Source of the DNA: an uncultured Campylobacter sp.
GTDB taxonomy: Bacteria > Campylobacterota > Campylobacteria > Campylobacterales > Campylobacteraceae
Length of the DNA stretch: 18,862 nt
Assembly: GCF_937981295.1 (NCBI RefSeq)
Contig: NZ_CALJPC010000106.1
Location: 1-18,862 of the forward strand
Reading direction: 5' to 3'
Part shown: in pieces, positions 12,862-18,862 of the stretch
How positions within the stretch are numbered: the stretch's first letter is position 1
Layout: each line of letters opens with the position of its first letter
Notes under the pieces: model-generated
Told to the model about the DNA's origin: nothing
Seen by the model: the letters and a program-made list of their open reading frames with translations, nothing else
The model's database searches: none
Position numbers and translations under genes: made by a program

Positions 12862-13150
12862 ATTTATACTGGCGACTTTTGCGGTAATAGCGGTATTGTG
12901 CGGAGCCGAAATTTTAAGCTTAAAAAGCGATATTTCGCAGCTAAGCGCTGAAAATGCAGGGCTAAAGGTGCAGTTACAGCAATGCGAGCTAAATCTAAGC
13001 CTGCAAAACGCCGCGATCAAATCCCTTGAGGTGAACGCAAGCCGCCGCAACGAGGATAAGATCCAAAGCATTTCTAAAATTTATGTCAAAGATAAAAGTT
13101 GTGAGGCACAATTAAATGCATATAAAAAACTTCTTGATAGCGCTTTTTAG
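12839..13150 (+). CDS. inner-membrane spanin subunit, Rz-like
   Basis: 103 residues from ATG 12839, starting inside the lysozyme gene after AAAGG. One membrane helix (about residues 7-24, IKFILATFAVIAVLCGAE) is followed by a periplasmic coiled coil (LKSDISQLSAENAGLKVQL). This N-in, C-out single-pass architecture followed by coiled coil is that of i-spanins such as lambda Rz or P2 LysB-type proteins. It pairs with the overlapping lipoprotein gene downstream to fuse inner and outer membranes in the last step of lysis. Identification rests on architecture and context, since spanins share little sequence. Confidence 0.82.
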   Translation: MGFLLNIKFILATFAVIAVLCGAEILSLKSDISQLSAENAGLKVQLQQCELNLSLQNAAIKSLEVNASRRNEDKIQSISKIYVKDKSCEAQLNAYKKLLDSAF

Positions 13151-13337
13151 CGTGCTTTGCCTATTTGGTTGCAGCGTAAAGGAGCCGCAGATAAAGCAAG
13201 TCTATGTGCCTGTGCGCTGCAATCTGAAAATGCCGCTTAAACCTGCGGCAAACGGCAGCTTTGAAGCGCATAAAGAGCTTGTGAGGTATTTTCTCAAATG
13301 CGAAGAGATAGCCAAAGACTGCACGAGGAGCGAGTAA
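13116..13337 (+). CDS. outer-membrane spanin lipoprotein, Rz1-like
   Basis: 73 residues from ATG 13116, overlapping the i-spanin 3' end by 35 bases in another frame, the usual spanin layout. Signal peptide residues 4-18 end in lipobox LFGC with Cys19. The mature part begins SVKEP and contains QVYVPVRCNLKMPLKP, a short Pro-rich stretch typical of o-spanins, then a helix. The mature length of about 55 residues is in the normal range. The outer-membrane lipoprotein binds the periplasmic tail of the i-spanin. Its TAA stop shares a base with the next ATG. Confidence 0.82.
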   Translation: MHIKNFLIALFSVLCLFGCSVKEPQIKQVYVPVRCNLKMPLKPAANGSFEAHKELVRYFLKCEEIAKDCTRSE

Positions 13338-13519
13338 TGAAAACTTTGATTTATCTACTTAGAGCTTTTGTCTTGGTGGTATTTAATCTTGAGCTTTACG
13401 TAGTCTTTGACAACTTTATACGAAGCGAAAATTTAGTACTCCTTCTTTGGTCGCTTTGTATAGGTATTACCGGCGCTCTTTTTTCGCCTACGTCGCTATA
13501 TAAAACCTTTAAAGTATGA
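13337..13519 (+). CDS. small two-helix membrane protein in the lysis cassette
   Basis: 60 residues. ATG 13337 is chosen because it overlaps the previous stop (TAATG) and has GAGGAG before it; a longer frame from 13298 reads out of frame through the spanin gene. Two hydrophobic segments (about 4-23, LIYLLRAFVLVVFNLELYVV, and 32-48, LVLLLWSLCIGITGALF) flank a short charged loop, with a C-terminal KTFKV. It may be a second holin, an antiholin or a membrane accessory to the LydA-like holin that follows. The architecture is seen, the role is inferred. Confidence 0.65.
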   Translation: MKTLIYLLRAFVLVVFNLELYVVFDNFIRSENLVLLLWSLCIGITGALFSPTSLYKTFKV

Positions 13520-13522
13520 GCC

Positions 13523-13816
13523 ATGGAGTATCTGCTCTATATATTAGCTGCAGGCGTTGCGGGCAGCGTAACGGCCTTTTTGAAGTATGGCGAGCGTGGC
13601 GCGGGTAATTTTATCAAACGAGTATTGGACGGCTGTTTTAGCGCATACATCGTTTATGAAATATCTTTCTTTTTCTGCAAAGATATGCGCCTTAGCCTTG
13701 CGATCTGCGGGATCGGCGCTTTTAAAGGCAGCGGGATTTTAGATTTAGCGGTCGGATTTATAAGAAATAAATTTGATCTAAACGATAGAAACAAGGACGA
13801 ACAATATGAGCAATAA
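13523..13816 (+). CDS. holin, LydA-like
   Basis: 97 residues from ATG 13523, three bases after the preceding stop. Hydrophobic segments lie near residues 3-20 (YLLYILAAGVAGSVTAFL), 35-50 (CFSAYIVYEISFFFC) and 56-78 (LSLAICGIGAFKGSGILDLAVGF), with a charged C-terminus DRNKDEQYEQ. The arrangement, with G-x-x-G near the N-terminus, V-x-x-x-x-A-x-I-V-Y-E in the middle and a GIGAFKG-S-x-x-x-D motif, fits the LydA/phage holin 3 family. It would permeabilise the inner membrane and let the signal-less lysozyme out. The holin lies after lysozyme and spanins rather than first. Confidence 0.75.
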   Translation: MEYLLYILAAGVAGSVTAFLKYGERGAGNFIKRVLDGCFSAYIVYEISFFFCKDMRLSLAICGIGAFKGSGILDLAVGFIRNKFDLNDRNKDEQYEQ

Positions 13817-14411
13817 TCTAAATGAGATCGGCATCATAAGCGAAGTAAGCGGGAATCGCGCACGGGTTGCGATCGGCGATATGGTTACCGACTTTTTGCC
13901 CGTATTCCAGCCTTTTGCCAATTCCTTTGCCGTAAGCTTTGCGCCGATCCGCGTGGGCGAGCAGGTGCTTGTGCTGCCGGTACGAGGCGAGCTCAATGCA
14001 GGCGTAATCCTGCGCGGTATCTATCAGACCGCTCACAAAGCGAGCCCAACCGATACGAAGATCCACGCAAGCTTTGAGGACGGGGTAAGCTTTTCGTATG
14101 ATACGGCTAGCTCCAGCCTTGAAATTTCGGCGCCAAAGCAGATCAATATCACCTGCGAGAACGCAAGCTTGACCGCAAAGTCGGTGAATGTGAAAGCGGA
14201 CGATACGACCGTGCAAAGCGGAAATATCAAGCTTTTGGGAAATACGATCATTCAAGGCTCAATCTCGACCGCGGGAAGCGGCGGAGGAAGCGGAAGCTTT
14301 GCGATCAATGGAGATCTCGATATCACAGGCTCGCTCAAGGCAAGCGGCGACATCAGCGATGGCAGAGGCTCGCTTTCGAGCCATACCAACGGCGGAGTAG
14401 CGAGGGATTAA
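13806..14411 (+). CDS. baseplate spike protein, P2 gpV-like
   Basis: 201 residues, close to P2 gpV (211), starting at ATG 13806 inside the end of the holin gene. The N-terminal OB-like domain (about 8-72) contains NEIGIISEVSGNRARVAIGD, VGEQVLVLPVRGELNAGVIL and RGIY. A beta-helical part follows (repeating S-x-x-A-x-x-V-x-V, N-x-x-L-x-G pattern), then a Gly/Ser-rich link GSGGGSGS, and a tip ending DGRGSLSSHTNGG. It trimerises to form the membrane-piercing needle under the tail tube. The P2 tip has His-x-His binding iron; here it is HTN, so the second histidine is missing. Confidence 0.88.
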   Translation: MSNNLNEIGIISEVSGNRARVAIGDMVTDFLPVFQPFANSFAVSFAPIRVGEQVLVLPVRGELNAGVILRGIYQTAHKASPTDTKIHASFEDGVSFSYDTASSSLEISAPKQINITCENASLTAKSVNVKADDTTVQSGNIKLLGNTIIQGSISTAGSGGGSGSFAINGDLDITGSLKASGDISDGRGSLSSHTNGGVARD

Positions 14412-14412
14412 G

Positions 14413-14697
14413 ATGAAATACCTAGTAAGCGTAGAAGACAGTATCAGAGATATCCTCAGCACCCCTATCGGCTCGCGCGTGATGCTGCCCGAATATGGCA
14501 GCCGTCTCTTCGAGCTCATCGATAGACGGGTCAATGATGAGTTTCGCGCCGATTTGAGCTATTTCGTCATTGAAGCGGTGCAAAGATGGGAAAAACGGGT
14601 GCAGATCGACGAAGTGAAGCTCGTGAGCTTCAAAGATCACAAGCTCAGCTTTAAAATTGTGCTAACAAACGGCAAAGAGATCGGAGTGGAGCTATGA
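14413..14697 (+). CDS. baseplate wedge protein, P2 gpW/T4 gp25-like
   Basis: 94 residues, shorter than P2 gpW (115). Core family features: VEDSIRDILSTPIGSRVMLPEYGSRL (I-x-x-I-L-x-T-x-x-G-x-R-x-x-x-P-x-Y-G-S), then VIEAVQRWEKRVQI and the final strands LVSFKDHKLSFKIV. The motif T-P-x-G-S-R-V-M-x-P-E-Y-G-S is nearly identical to the GPW/gp25 signature (residues 17-30). It is part of the baseplate wedge that initiates sheath contraction. The gene ends in an ATGA overlap with gpJ. Confidence 0.9.
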   Translation: MKYLVSVEDSIRDILSTPIGSRVMLPEYGSRLFELIDRRVNDEFRADLSYFVIEAVQRWEKRVQIDEVKLVSFKDHKLSFKIVLTNGKEIGVEL

Positions 14698-15779
14698 GTT
14701 TTCTTAAAAATTTGCCTTATCCGAACGTCATCGAGCAGCTGAGCTATGATGAAATTTTAAAGAATATTAAAAGCCTCTTTAAAGGCTCTTTAAACGACGA
14801 TGAAATTTCGCTTCTTGAGAGCGATCGCTTTTCAGCCTTGCTTGAGACGCTCGCATATCGCGAACTTCTTTTGCGCGCCCGTATCAATAGCGCCGTAAAA
14901 TCTATGCTGCTACCTTTTGCGCAGGGGGCTGATCTGGATAATATCGTTGCGATGTACGGCATAGAACGGCTAAGGGGCGAAAGACCGGCGGCGAGCGTAA
15001 AATTTGGCCTCTCTGCCGCACTTAGTTACGATGTGCTGATCCCTGCGGGATTGGTGCTCGCATCGCAGGACGGACAAACTGCGAAACTCAAAGAGAGTTT
15101 GCAAATCAAGGCGGGACAAACGAGTATAACCGGCATCAGCATATTAGATGCATTCGTAAAAGAGAGTGCGGCCAAATGTGAGCTCATCCAAACCCCGCTG
15201 CCTTTCGTATTACAAGCAAAACAAGAAGGAAGCTTCGGCGGCGGCGCTGAAGTAGAGGACGACGAGCGGCTACGCGAGCGCGCCGTGCTAAGTCTAGAGC
15301 GATTTAGCACCGCAGGGGCGGCGGGCGCATACGTCTATCACGCCCTTACAGCCAACGCAAAGGTGATAGAAGCCATAGCGCTTAACGGCGGGCCCGGCAT
15401 CGTAAAAGTGTATGTCAAAAGCAGCGACGAAAGCGAAGCGGTGCTTGAGTCGGTGCGTACTGCGCTAAACGACGAAAAAGTGCGCCCGCTAACCGATACC
15501 GTCATCGTTGCAAATGCCACCAAAAAGGCGGTAAATATAAAAGCACAGCTGGAATTAACGGATCTTTTTTTGCAGGCGGAGATCCAAAACGCTATCGATG
15601 CGGTGCAAAAAAGCCTGCCTTTAGGCGAGGATTTGAACCTAAGCCGCATCTATAGCACCCTTCATCAAAACGGCGTATATCGGGTAGGTTTGAGCTCGCC
15701 CACTGCCGATATAAAAGCGGATAAGTACGAGTATATCGTGATGAGTTTTGAGCTCAGCTTTGCAAAGGCTAATCTATGA
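14694..15779 (+). CDS. baseplate protein, P2 gpJ-like
   Basis: 361 residues (P2 gpJ about 302), starting in an ATGA overlap. LLETLAYRELLLRARINSAVKSMLLPFAQGADLDNIVAMYGIERL (residues about 49-100 region) is the typical N-terminal segment, followed by LIPAGLVLASQDGQ, EDDERLRERAVLSLERFSTAGAAGAYVYHAL and GGPGIVKVYV. These are the Baseplate J landmarks. It forms the wedge with W and I, the ring around the tail tube. It is followed by the gpI-like gene in another ATGA overlap, so V-W-J-I is one coupled operon segment as in P2. Confidence 0.9.
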   Translation: MSFLKNLPYPNVIEQLSYDEILKNIKSLFKGSLNDDEISLLESDRFSALLETLAYRELLLRARINSAVKSMLLPFAQGADLDNIVAMYGIERLRGERPAASVKFGLSAALSYDVLIPAGLVLASQDGQTAKLKESLQIKAGQTSITGISILDAFVKESAAKCELIQTPLPFVLQAKQEGSFGGGAEVEDDERLRERAVLSLERFSTAGAAGAYVYHALTANAKVIEAIALNGGPGIVKVYVKSSDESEAVLESVRTALNDEKVRPLTDTVIVANATKKAVNIKAQLELTDLFLQAEIQNAIDAVQKSLPLGEDLNLSRIYSTLHQNGVYRVGLSSPTADIKADKYEYIVMSFELSFAKANL

Positions 15780-16330
15780 GTATCCTACCGATCGGAAAGC
15801 CTAAATTTGACAAGAAGCTCGACGATCTTTTTGGCTTCAGCCTTGCAGGGCTTGATATAGGCGTGATAAATATCCTGGCGGATAGTTGCCCCGCTTCGCT
15901 TCTTGCGATTTTGGCAGATAGCCTGGATGTGAATATAGAAGGCCTAAATGAAACCGGCGCAAGGCTGCTTATCAAGGAGGCCTTTAAAATCCACTACTAT
16001 TCGGGCACCTTCTACGCAGTCAAAAAGGCAGTGAATGCGATCGATAGCGGAGCGATCATAGTAGAGGGAAATTTAGGACAGAAATATGACGGCTCTATCA
16101 AATACGATAGAAGCAGATTTTACGGCTCAAATTCGCACTGGGCCGAATACAGCATCATAAGCAGCATTCCTCTTTCAAAGAGCAAGGCGGCGGCGATAGC
16201 GACCGCGGCAAAAGCGGCGGCGCCCGCAAGGTGTGTGCTAGCTCTGATTGAGCATTCAACAAATCAGATCAAGTACGATGGGCAGATAAAATATAATGAT
16301 CAATTCAACTATGGAGCATACAATGGCTAA
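15776..16330 (+). CDS. baseplate/tail protein, P2 gpI-like
   Basis: 184 residues (P2 gpI about 176). CPASLLAILADSLDVN (residues 38-53) and LLIKEAFKIHYYSGTFYAVKKAVNAI (64-89) match the gpI pattern C-P-x-x-L-L-x-x-L-A-x-x-x-x-V and the H-x-x-x-G-T-x-x-A-I/V helices. The C-terminus includes two near-repeats YDGSIKYDRSRFYGS and YDGQIKYNDQFNYGAYNG, a common tail in these proteins. It is the outer wedge piece that carries the fibres. The fibre gene starts 8 bases before its stop. Confidence 0.85.
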   Translation: MSILPIGKPKFDKKLDDLFGFSLAGLDIGVINILADSCPASLLAILADSLDVNIEGLNETGARLLIKEAFKIHYYSGTFYAVKKAVNAIDSGAIIVEGNLGQKYDGSIKYDRSRFYGSNSHWAEYSIISSIPLSKSKAAAIATAAKAAAPARCVLALIEHSTNQIKYDGQIKYNDQFNYGAYNG

Positions 16331-17561
16331 TATCAAAGAAGAAAAAACCTGGGAAGAAGGGATATATCAACTCGAAGTGACCGATCCCGTAGTGGGCGGA
16401 ATAGACGGCATCAGTAATAAGCAAGCCAAGCAGCTGGCTAATCGCACGGGATATCTAAGAGAGCAGATCGAGAACGATAAAAATAGCATAGATACCGCCC
16501 TTGCGAAGAAGCGAGACGTTGAGGATAGCTACTCAAAAACCGAGGTGGATAAAAAGTTTACCTCTGTGGGTACGACTATCGCAGAAAAGCTCGACAAAAC
16601 TGAAACCGCAGCAGATAGCACAAAACTCGGTGGGCTTACCGCCGATAAGTATGCCCTCAAAACCGAAGCTAGCGACGGGCTAAAGATAGGCTCATATCTG
16701 CTTTGGTCTAGCGATAGGACTACCCCGGCAGGATTTCTTCCCGCAGACGGCAGAAGACTTCAGAAATCCGAATATATTGAGCTATTCGACGTTATCGGCT
16801 ATACCTATGGCGGAAGCGGCGAGCACTTCAATCTACCAAAATTCAACGACGGCAAATTTATCCGTTCCACTGGTGGCAATGCTGCAAGCCTCGGTGTATC
16901 ACAAGATGATGCCATAAGAGACATTGTGGGAGAGCTGATCAACACTAATGATCGAGTAACCGGTACTGGAGCATTCAGGAGGATTAGAGACGGGGACCCT
17001 AAAGGAGGTCTTGGCGGAGGACCAAACGGCAGAGTCGTAGAATTCAAGGCGTCTAACGTAGTGCCTACCGCGAATGAAAATCGTCCATACAATATGAGCG
17101 TAATCATACTCATCAAAGCAAAAAACGTCTTTGAGGCCACAAACATAGACAAATCCCCGTATGCTACCGAAACAAAGGCTGGCATTGTAAAGCTCAAAAA
17201 TTCCATCACGGGGAATCTGAGCGATACCGCCGTATCCGAAAATGCCGCGAAAGAATACATAGACGCAGCAAAAGCGCAGATATTGAGCCAAATGCTGGGA
17301 ATAAGTCAGACCCTACAAGACGTAACAACACAAAGGCAGATCGGCGCGACCTACACGAATAAGACGGGCAGACCGATATATTTGACGATTATGTGTCTAG
17401 TTTGGACTGACTATACTATCAAAATAGGCGACGTATCTATTTCTTTTGGGGGAGGCGATCAAGGCAGAACATCAAAACAAACATATTACGGAATAGTTCC
17501 CAACGACGTAGAGTATTCTCTCACCAGGGGTGGCTCTTTTTACTGGTGGGAATTAAGGTAA
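16323..17561 (+). CDS. tail fibre protein with collar domain, P2 gpH-like
   Basis: 412 residues from ATG 16323 after GGAG; ATG 16296 in gpI sequence is rejected. The N-terminal 35 residues (EEGIYQLEVTDPVVGGIDGISNKQAKQLAN) are the baseplate-binding segment of gpH-type fibres. Helical shaft pieces follow. A collar domain is at about 123-200: LLWSSDRTTPAGFLPADGRRL, YGGSGEHFNLPKFNDGKFIRS. A second motif set GLGGGPNGRVVEF precedes ENRPYNMSVIILIK (about 255-280). The last 75 residues, from GATYTNKTGRPIYLTI to the terminal SFYWWELR, are Gly/aromatic-rich and probably the receptor-binding tip. It selects the host surface structure. Confidence 0.85.
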   Translation: MANIKEEKTWEEGIYQLEVTDPVVGGIDGISNKQAKQLANRTGYLREQIENDKNSIDTALAKKRDVEDSYSKTEVDKKFTSVGTTIAEKLDKTETAADSTKLGGLTADKYALKTEASDGLKIGSYLLWSSDRTTPAGFLPADGRRLQKSEYIELFDVIGYTYGGSGEHFNLPKFNDGKFIRSTGGNAASLGVSQDDAIRDIVGELINTNDRVTGTGAFRRIRDGDPKGGLGGGPNGRVVEFKASNVVPTANENRPYNMSVIILIKAKNVFEATNIDKSPYATETKAGIVKLKNSITGNLSDTAVSENAAKEYIDAAKAQILSQMLGISQTLQDVTTQRQIGATYTNKTGRPIYLTIMCLVWTDYTIKIGDVSISFGGGDQGRTSKQTYYGIVPNDVEYSLTRGGSFYWWELR

Positions 17562-17570
17562 GGATAAAAA

Positions 17571-18056
17571 ATGAAATACTACAAAAATTCACAAAACCAA
17601 ATCTACGCTTACGATGACGACGTGAGCGAGGATCAGATTAAAGAGGGGCTAACGAAAATAACAGAAGCGCAGGCAAAAAGTATGCTTGAGCCGAGCCTTG
17701 AGGAGCTCAAAGCCGCAAAGACCGCAGAGCTTGCTTCGTGGGTGAACGCAATGGGCGAGAGCTGCAAGGTTGAGATCAAAGACTTTGGCGCCGTCAACGG
17801 CGGCTATAAATACCTGCTGAATATCGGAAGCATGATCGATACCTTCGATAGCCTCGAAATTCGCGCATTTCGCATGTATGACAATTCGATGAAAAAGATC
17901 GGAGGACAGGAAGACCTCAAAAAGATTAAACGCGCCATTCAGATTGCCGGGCAGAAGCTGCACGTGCTGAAATGGGGCTATGAAACCGCAATCGAGAAGG
18001 CAAAAACCGCAAAGGCGCTTGAAGCTATCAAATTTGCAGACACAATAGAAGTATAG
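17571..18056 (+). CDS. DUF4376-type tail fibre-associated protein
   Basis: 161 residues with AAGGATAAAAA before ATG 17571. The N-terminal part (MKYYKNSQNQIYAYDDDVS, ITEAQAKSMLEPSLEELKAAKTAEL) is the usual head of tail fibre assembly-like proteins. The C-terminal half, with AVNGGYKYLLNIGSMIDTF and HVLKWGYETAIEKAKTAKAL, resembles the DUF4376 domain. The gene sits directly behind the fibre gene, as do fibre chaperones such as P2 gpG, and may assist its trimerisation. The function is assigned from position and domain look. Confidence 0.75.
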   Translation: MKYYKNSQNQIYAYDDDVSEDQIKEGLTKITEAQAKSMLEPSLEELKAAKTAELASWVNAMGESCKVEIKDFGAVNGGYKYLLNIGSMIDTFDSLEIRAFRMYDNSMKKIGGQEDLKKIKRAIQIAGQKLHVLKWGYETAIEKAKTAKALEAIKFADTIEV

Positions 18057-18065
18057 GAGGAACAA

Positions 18066-18233
18066 ATGGGATATTTTATACTATTTTTGACGAGCTTTAT
18101 TTTAGGGATTTTGGCTTGTCCTATCGTGATTTTTCTAAGGGCGCGCAAGTGCGATCAATGGGGCCACTCCAATGTGATGAATATCCTTAGGGTGTTCGCA
18201 CCCCTTGTGAAGAGCCGCCCGAAGGAGCGATGA
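18066..18233 (+). CDS. small single-pass membrane protein
   Basis: 55 residues from ATG 18066 behind a perfect AGGAGG. One hydrophobic segment (residues 3-24, YFILFLTSFILGILACPIVIFL) is followed by a basic tail (RARKCDQWGH, then LVKSRPKER), giving a likely N-out, C-in protein. No family is recognised. It is overlapped by the next gene (TGATG), and both may be made together as a membrane pair. It follows the fibre genes, a position often taken by lysogenic-conversion genes. Confidence 0.65.
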   Translation: MGYFILFLTSFILGILACPIVIFLRARKCDQWGHSNVMNILRVFAPLVKSRPKER

Positions 18234-18769
18234 TGTTTTGGATACTGAATAGACTACGCGGGCAGTATTCATACTTCGCCAAGCTTAACGCTTTGGTAGT
18301 AGCCCTGCTGGTATTTGCGTTTTTGGGGAATTTCTACCTCGCGATCATCTGCGGGCTCGGGTATTTGCTGGGCGAGGCCAAAGGCTGGGGCGTATGGGTC
18401 GGCGCGCTCGTAACCCACGGCAGCTACACAAGCGAGCATGAAGTGAAATTTATTGAGCGCATCGCTGCTAAGCTTTTCGATCCGCGGGCGCATTGGCTAG
18501 CGTATTGTAGGCTCTGTCTCGCGATCCGCGGTCTGATTTGGTGGCTACTGGTATTCGTGCCGCTGCTCTTTGCGGGCGTCTATACCGCCCCACTTTTTGC
18601 CGTAGCTCTTGCGGTAGGTTTTCCTCTTGCTTGTGAGCTGGGGTATCGCACAAAATGGACGTTGCGATTTCGAGCTTTTGAGGCAAGCGATGCGTGGGGT
18701 AGGCAAGAGGTATTTTATGGGGCTATGCAGGATGCGGCGTTTTTGGTTTTATTTTTATGGGGGCGCTAA
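18233..18769 (+). CDS. multi-pass membrane protein of unknown function
   Basis: 178 residues from ATG 18233 (ATG 18230, one codon earlier, is only two bases from the AAGGAG and less likely). Hydrophobic stretches lie at about 17-48 (LVVALLVFAFLGNFYLAIICGL), 52-60, 100-135 (LIWWLLVFVPLLFAGVYTAP, then FAVALAVGFPLACEL) and 166-176. Between them sits a conserved-looking hydrophilic loop THGSYTSEHEVKFIERI with two histidines (62 and 69). I do not recognise the family. Coupled to the 18066 gene, it may alter the host envelope or exclude other phages; this is inference from position. Confidence 0.65.
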   Translation: MFWILNRLRGQYSYFAKLNALVVALLVFAFLGNFYLAIICGLGYLLGEAKGWGVWVGALVTHGSYTSEHEVKFIERIAAKLFDPRAHWLAYCRLCLAIRGLIWWLLVFVPLLFAGVYTAPLFAVALAVGFPLACELGYRTKWTLRFRAFEASDAWGRQEVFYGAMQDAAFLVLFLWGR

Positions 18770-18772
18770 TTT

Positions 18773-18790
18773 TGTGCGCTTTCGCGCACA
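18773..18790 (+). terminator. hairpin after the last membrane gene
   Basis: TGTGCGC (18773-18779), loop TTTC, GCGCACA (18784-18790), four bases after the preceding stop. A strong 7-bp G+C-rich stem, but CTCATAA follows rather than a T tract. The remaining 72 bases to the window end hold only a purine-rich stretch and no start codon I can support. Confidence 0.5.
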
Positions 18791-18862
18791 CTCATAAGGG
18801 GGCTCTCAGAGTTTTAGAAATAAAAAAGAAAGAGGATCGGCATTTATTTGGGGCGGAAAGGG

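Noticed and set aside
13818..14255. 145-codon minus-strand frame inside the gpV gene
   Set aside because: Shadow frame; the plus strand carries a complete spike protein with family motifs.
16085..16318. YDGxIKY-type near-repeats at the end of gpI as a possible DNA repeat or recombination site
   Set aside because: They are protein-level repeats common to gpI C-termini; the DNA copies differ and no inverted partner exists.
1..18862. CRISPR array, tRNA gene, insertion sequence or attachment site
   Set aside because: No regularly spaced repeats, cloverleaf, transposase frame or terminal repeat was seen anywhere in the window; prophage ends lie outside.

Overview
The window is an internal piece of a Mu-like transposable prophage, with no host genes and neither prophage end visible. 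The host is most likely a Campylobacter or a close epsilonproteobacterium. Reasons are the frequent AAATTTTA-type tracts and codon usage, AAGGAG ribosome binding sites, very tight gene packing, and the overall resemblance to the Mu-like Campylobacter prophage type (CJIE1/CMLP1). G+C is moderate, which would suit the higher-GC oral or gut Campylobacter species better than C. jejuni; this species placement is inference.

Early region (about 1-2900, plus strand). Small genes include a 54-residue stand-alone glycyl-radical loop of class III ribonucleotide reductase (NrdD), a sigma-70 region 4-like HTH protein, a protein like nucleoside 2-deoxyribosyltransferases, the Mu Gam DNA-end-binding protein, a GemA (Mu gp16) homologue and an NrdR-like zinc ribbon. 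Hairpin-rich spacers separate several of them. The transposase genes (MuA, MuB) and repressor would lie upstream of the window.

First head region (2936-5344, plus). A Mu F-type head morphogenesis protein carries an extra C-terminal domain resembling small phage-borne nuclease/toxin domains. It is followed by an ATGA-coupled acidic small gene (immunity candidate), an unknown protein and an HK97 gp10-like neck/tail completion protein. Next comes an A+T-rich accessory (moron-like) cassette, 5345-6843: two plus-strand unknown genes, a terminator, and a minus-strand lipoprotein with its own promoter candidates.

Packaging block (6844-10193, minus). In transcription order: P2 Q-like portal, two small connector-type genes, P2 P-like terminase with HTH, ATPase and nuclease. 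Divergent from it at 10372 starts the plus-strand late operon: XkdF-like protease with an apparent internal in-frame scaffold start, major capsid (P2 N-like, broken by a one-base frameshift), a small acidic protein, lysis genes (T4-type lysozyme, overlapping i-spanin and o-spanin, a small membrane protein, LydA-like holin), P2-like baseplate genes V, W, J, I, a collar-domain tail fibre, a DUF4376-type fibre-associated protein and two membrane proteins at the end. Sheath, tube and tape measure genes are not in the window.

The genome is thus a chimera: Mu-style early replication genes and a Mu F head protein with P2-style packaging, capsid and baseplate genes. No stretch over 300 bases lacks a gene; the largest gaps are 174-385, 1094-1272, 6144-6314 and 10194-10371, and each is described. 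I saw no tRNA, rRNA, CRISPR array or insertion sequence.
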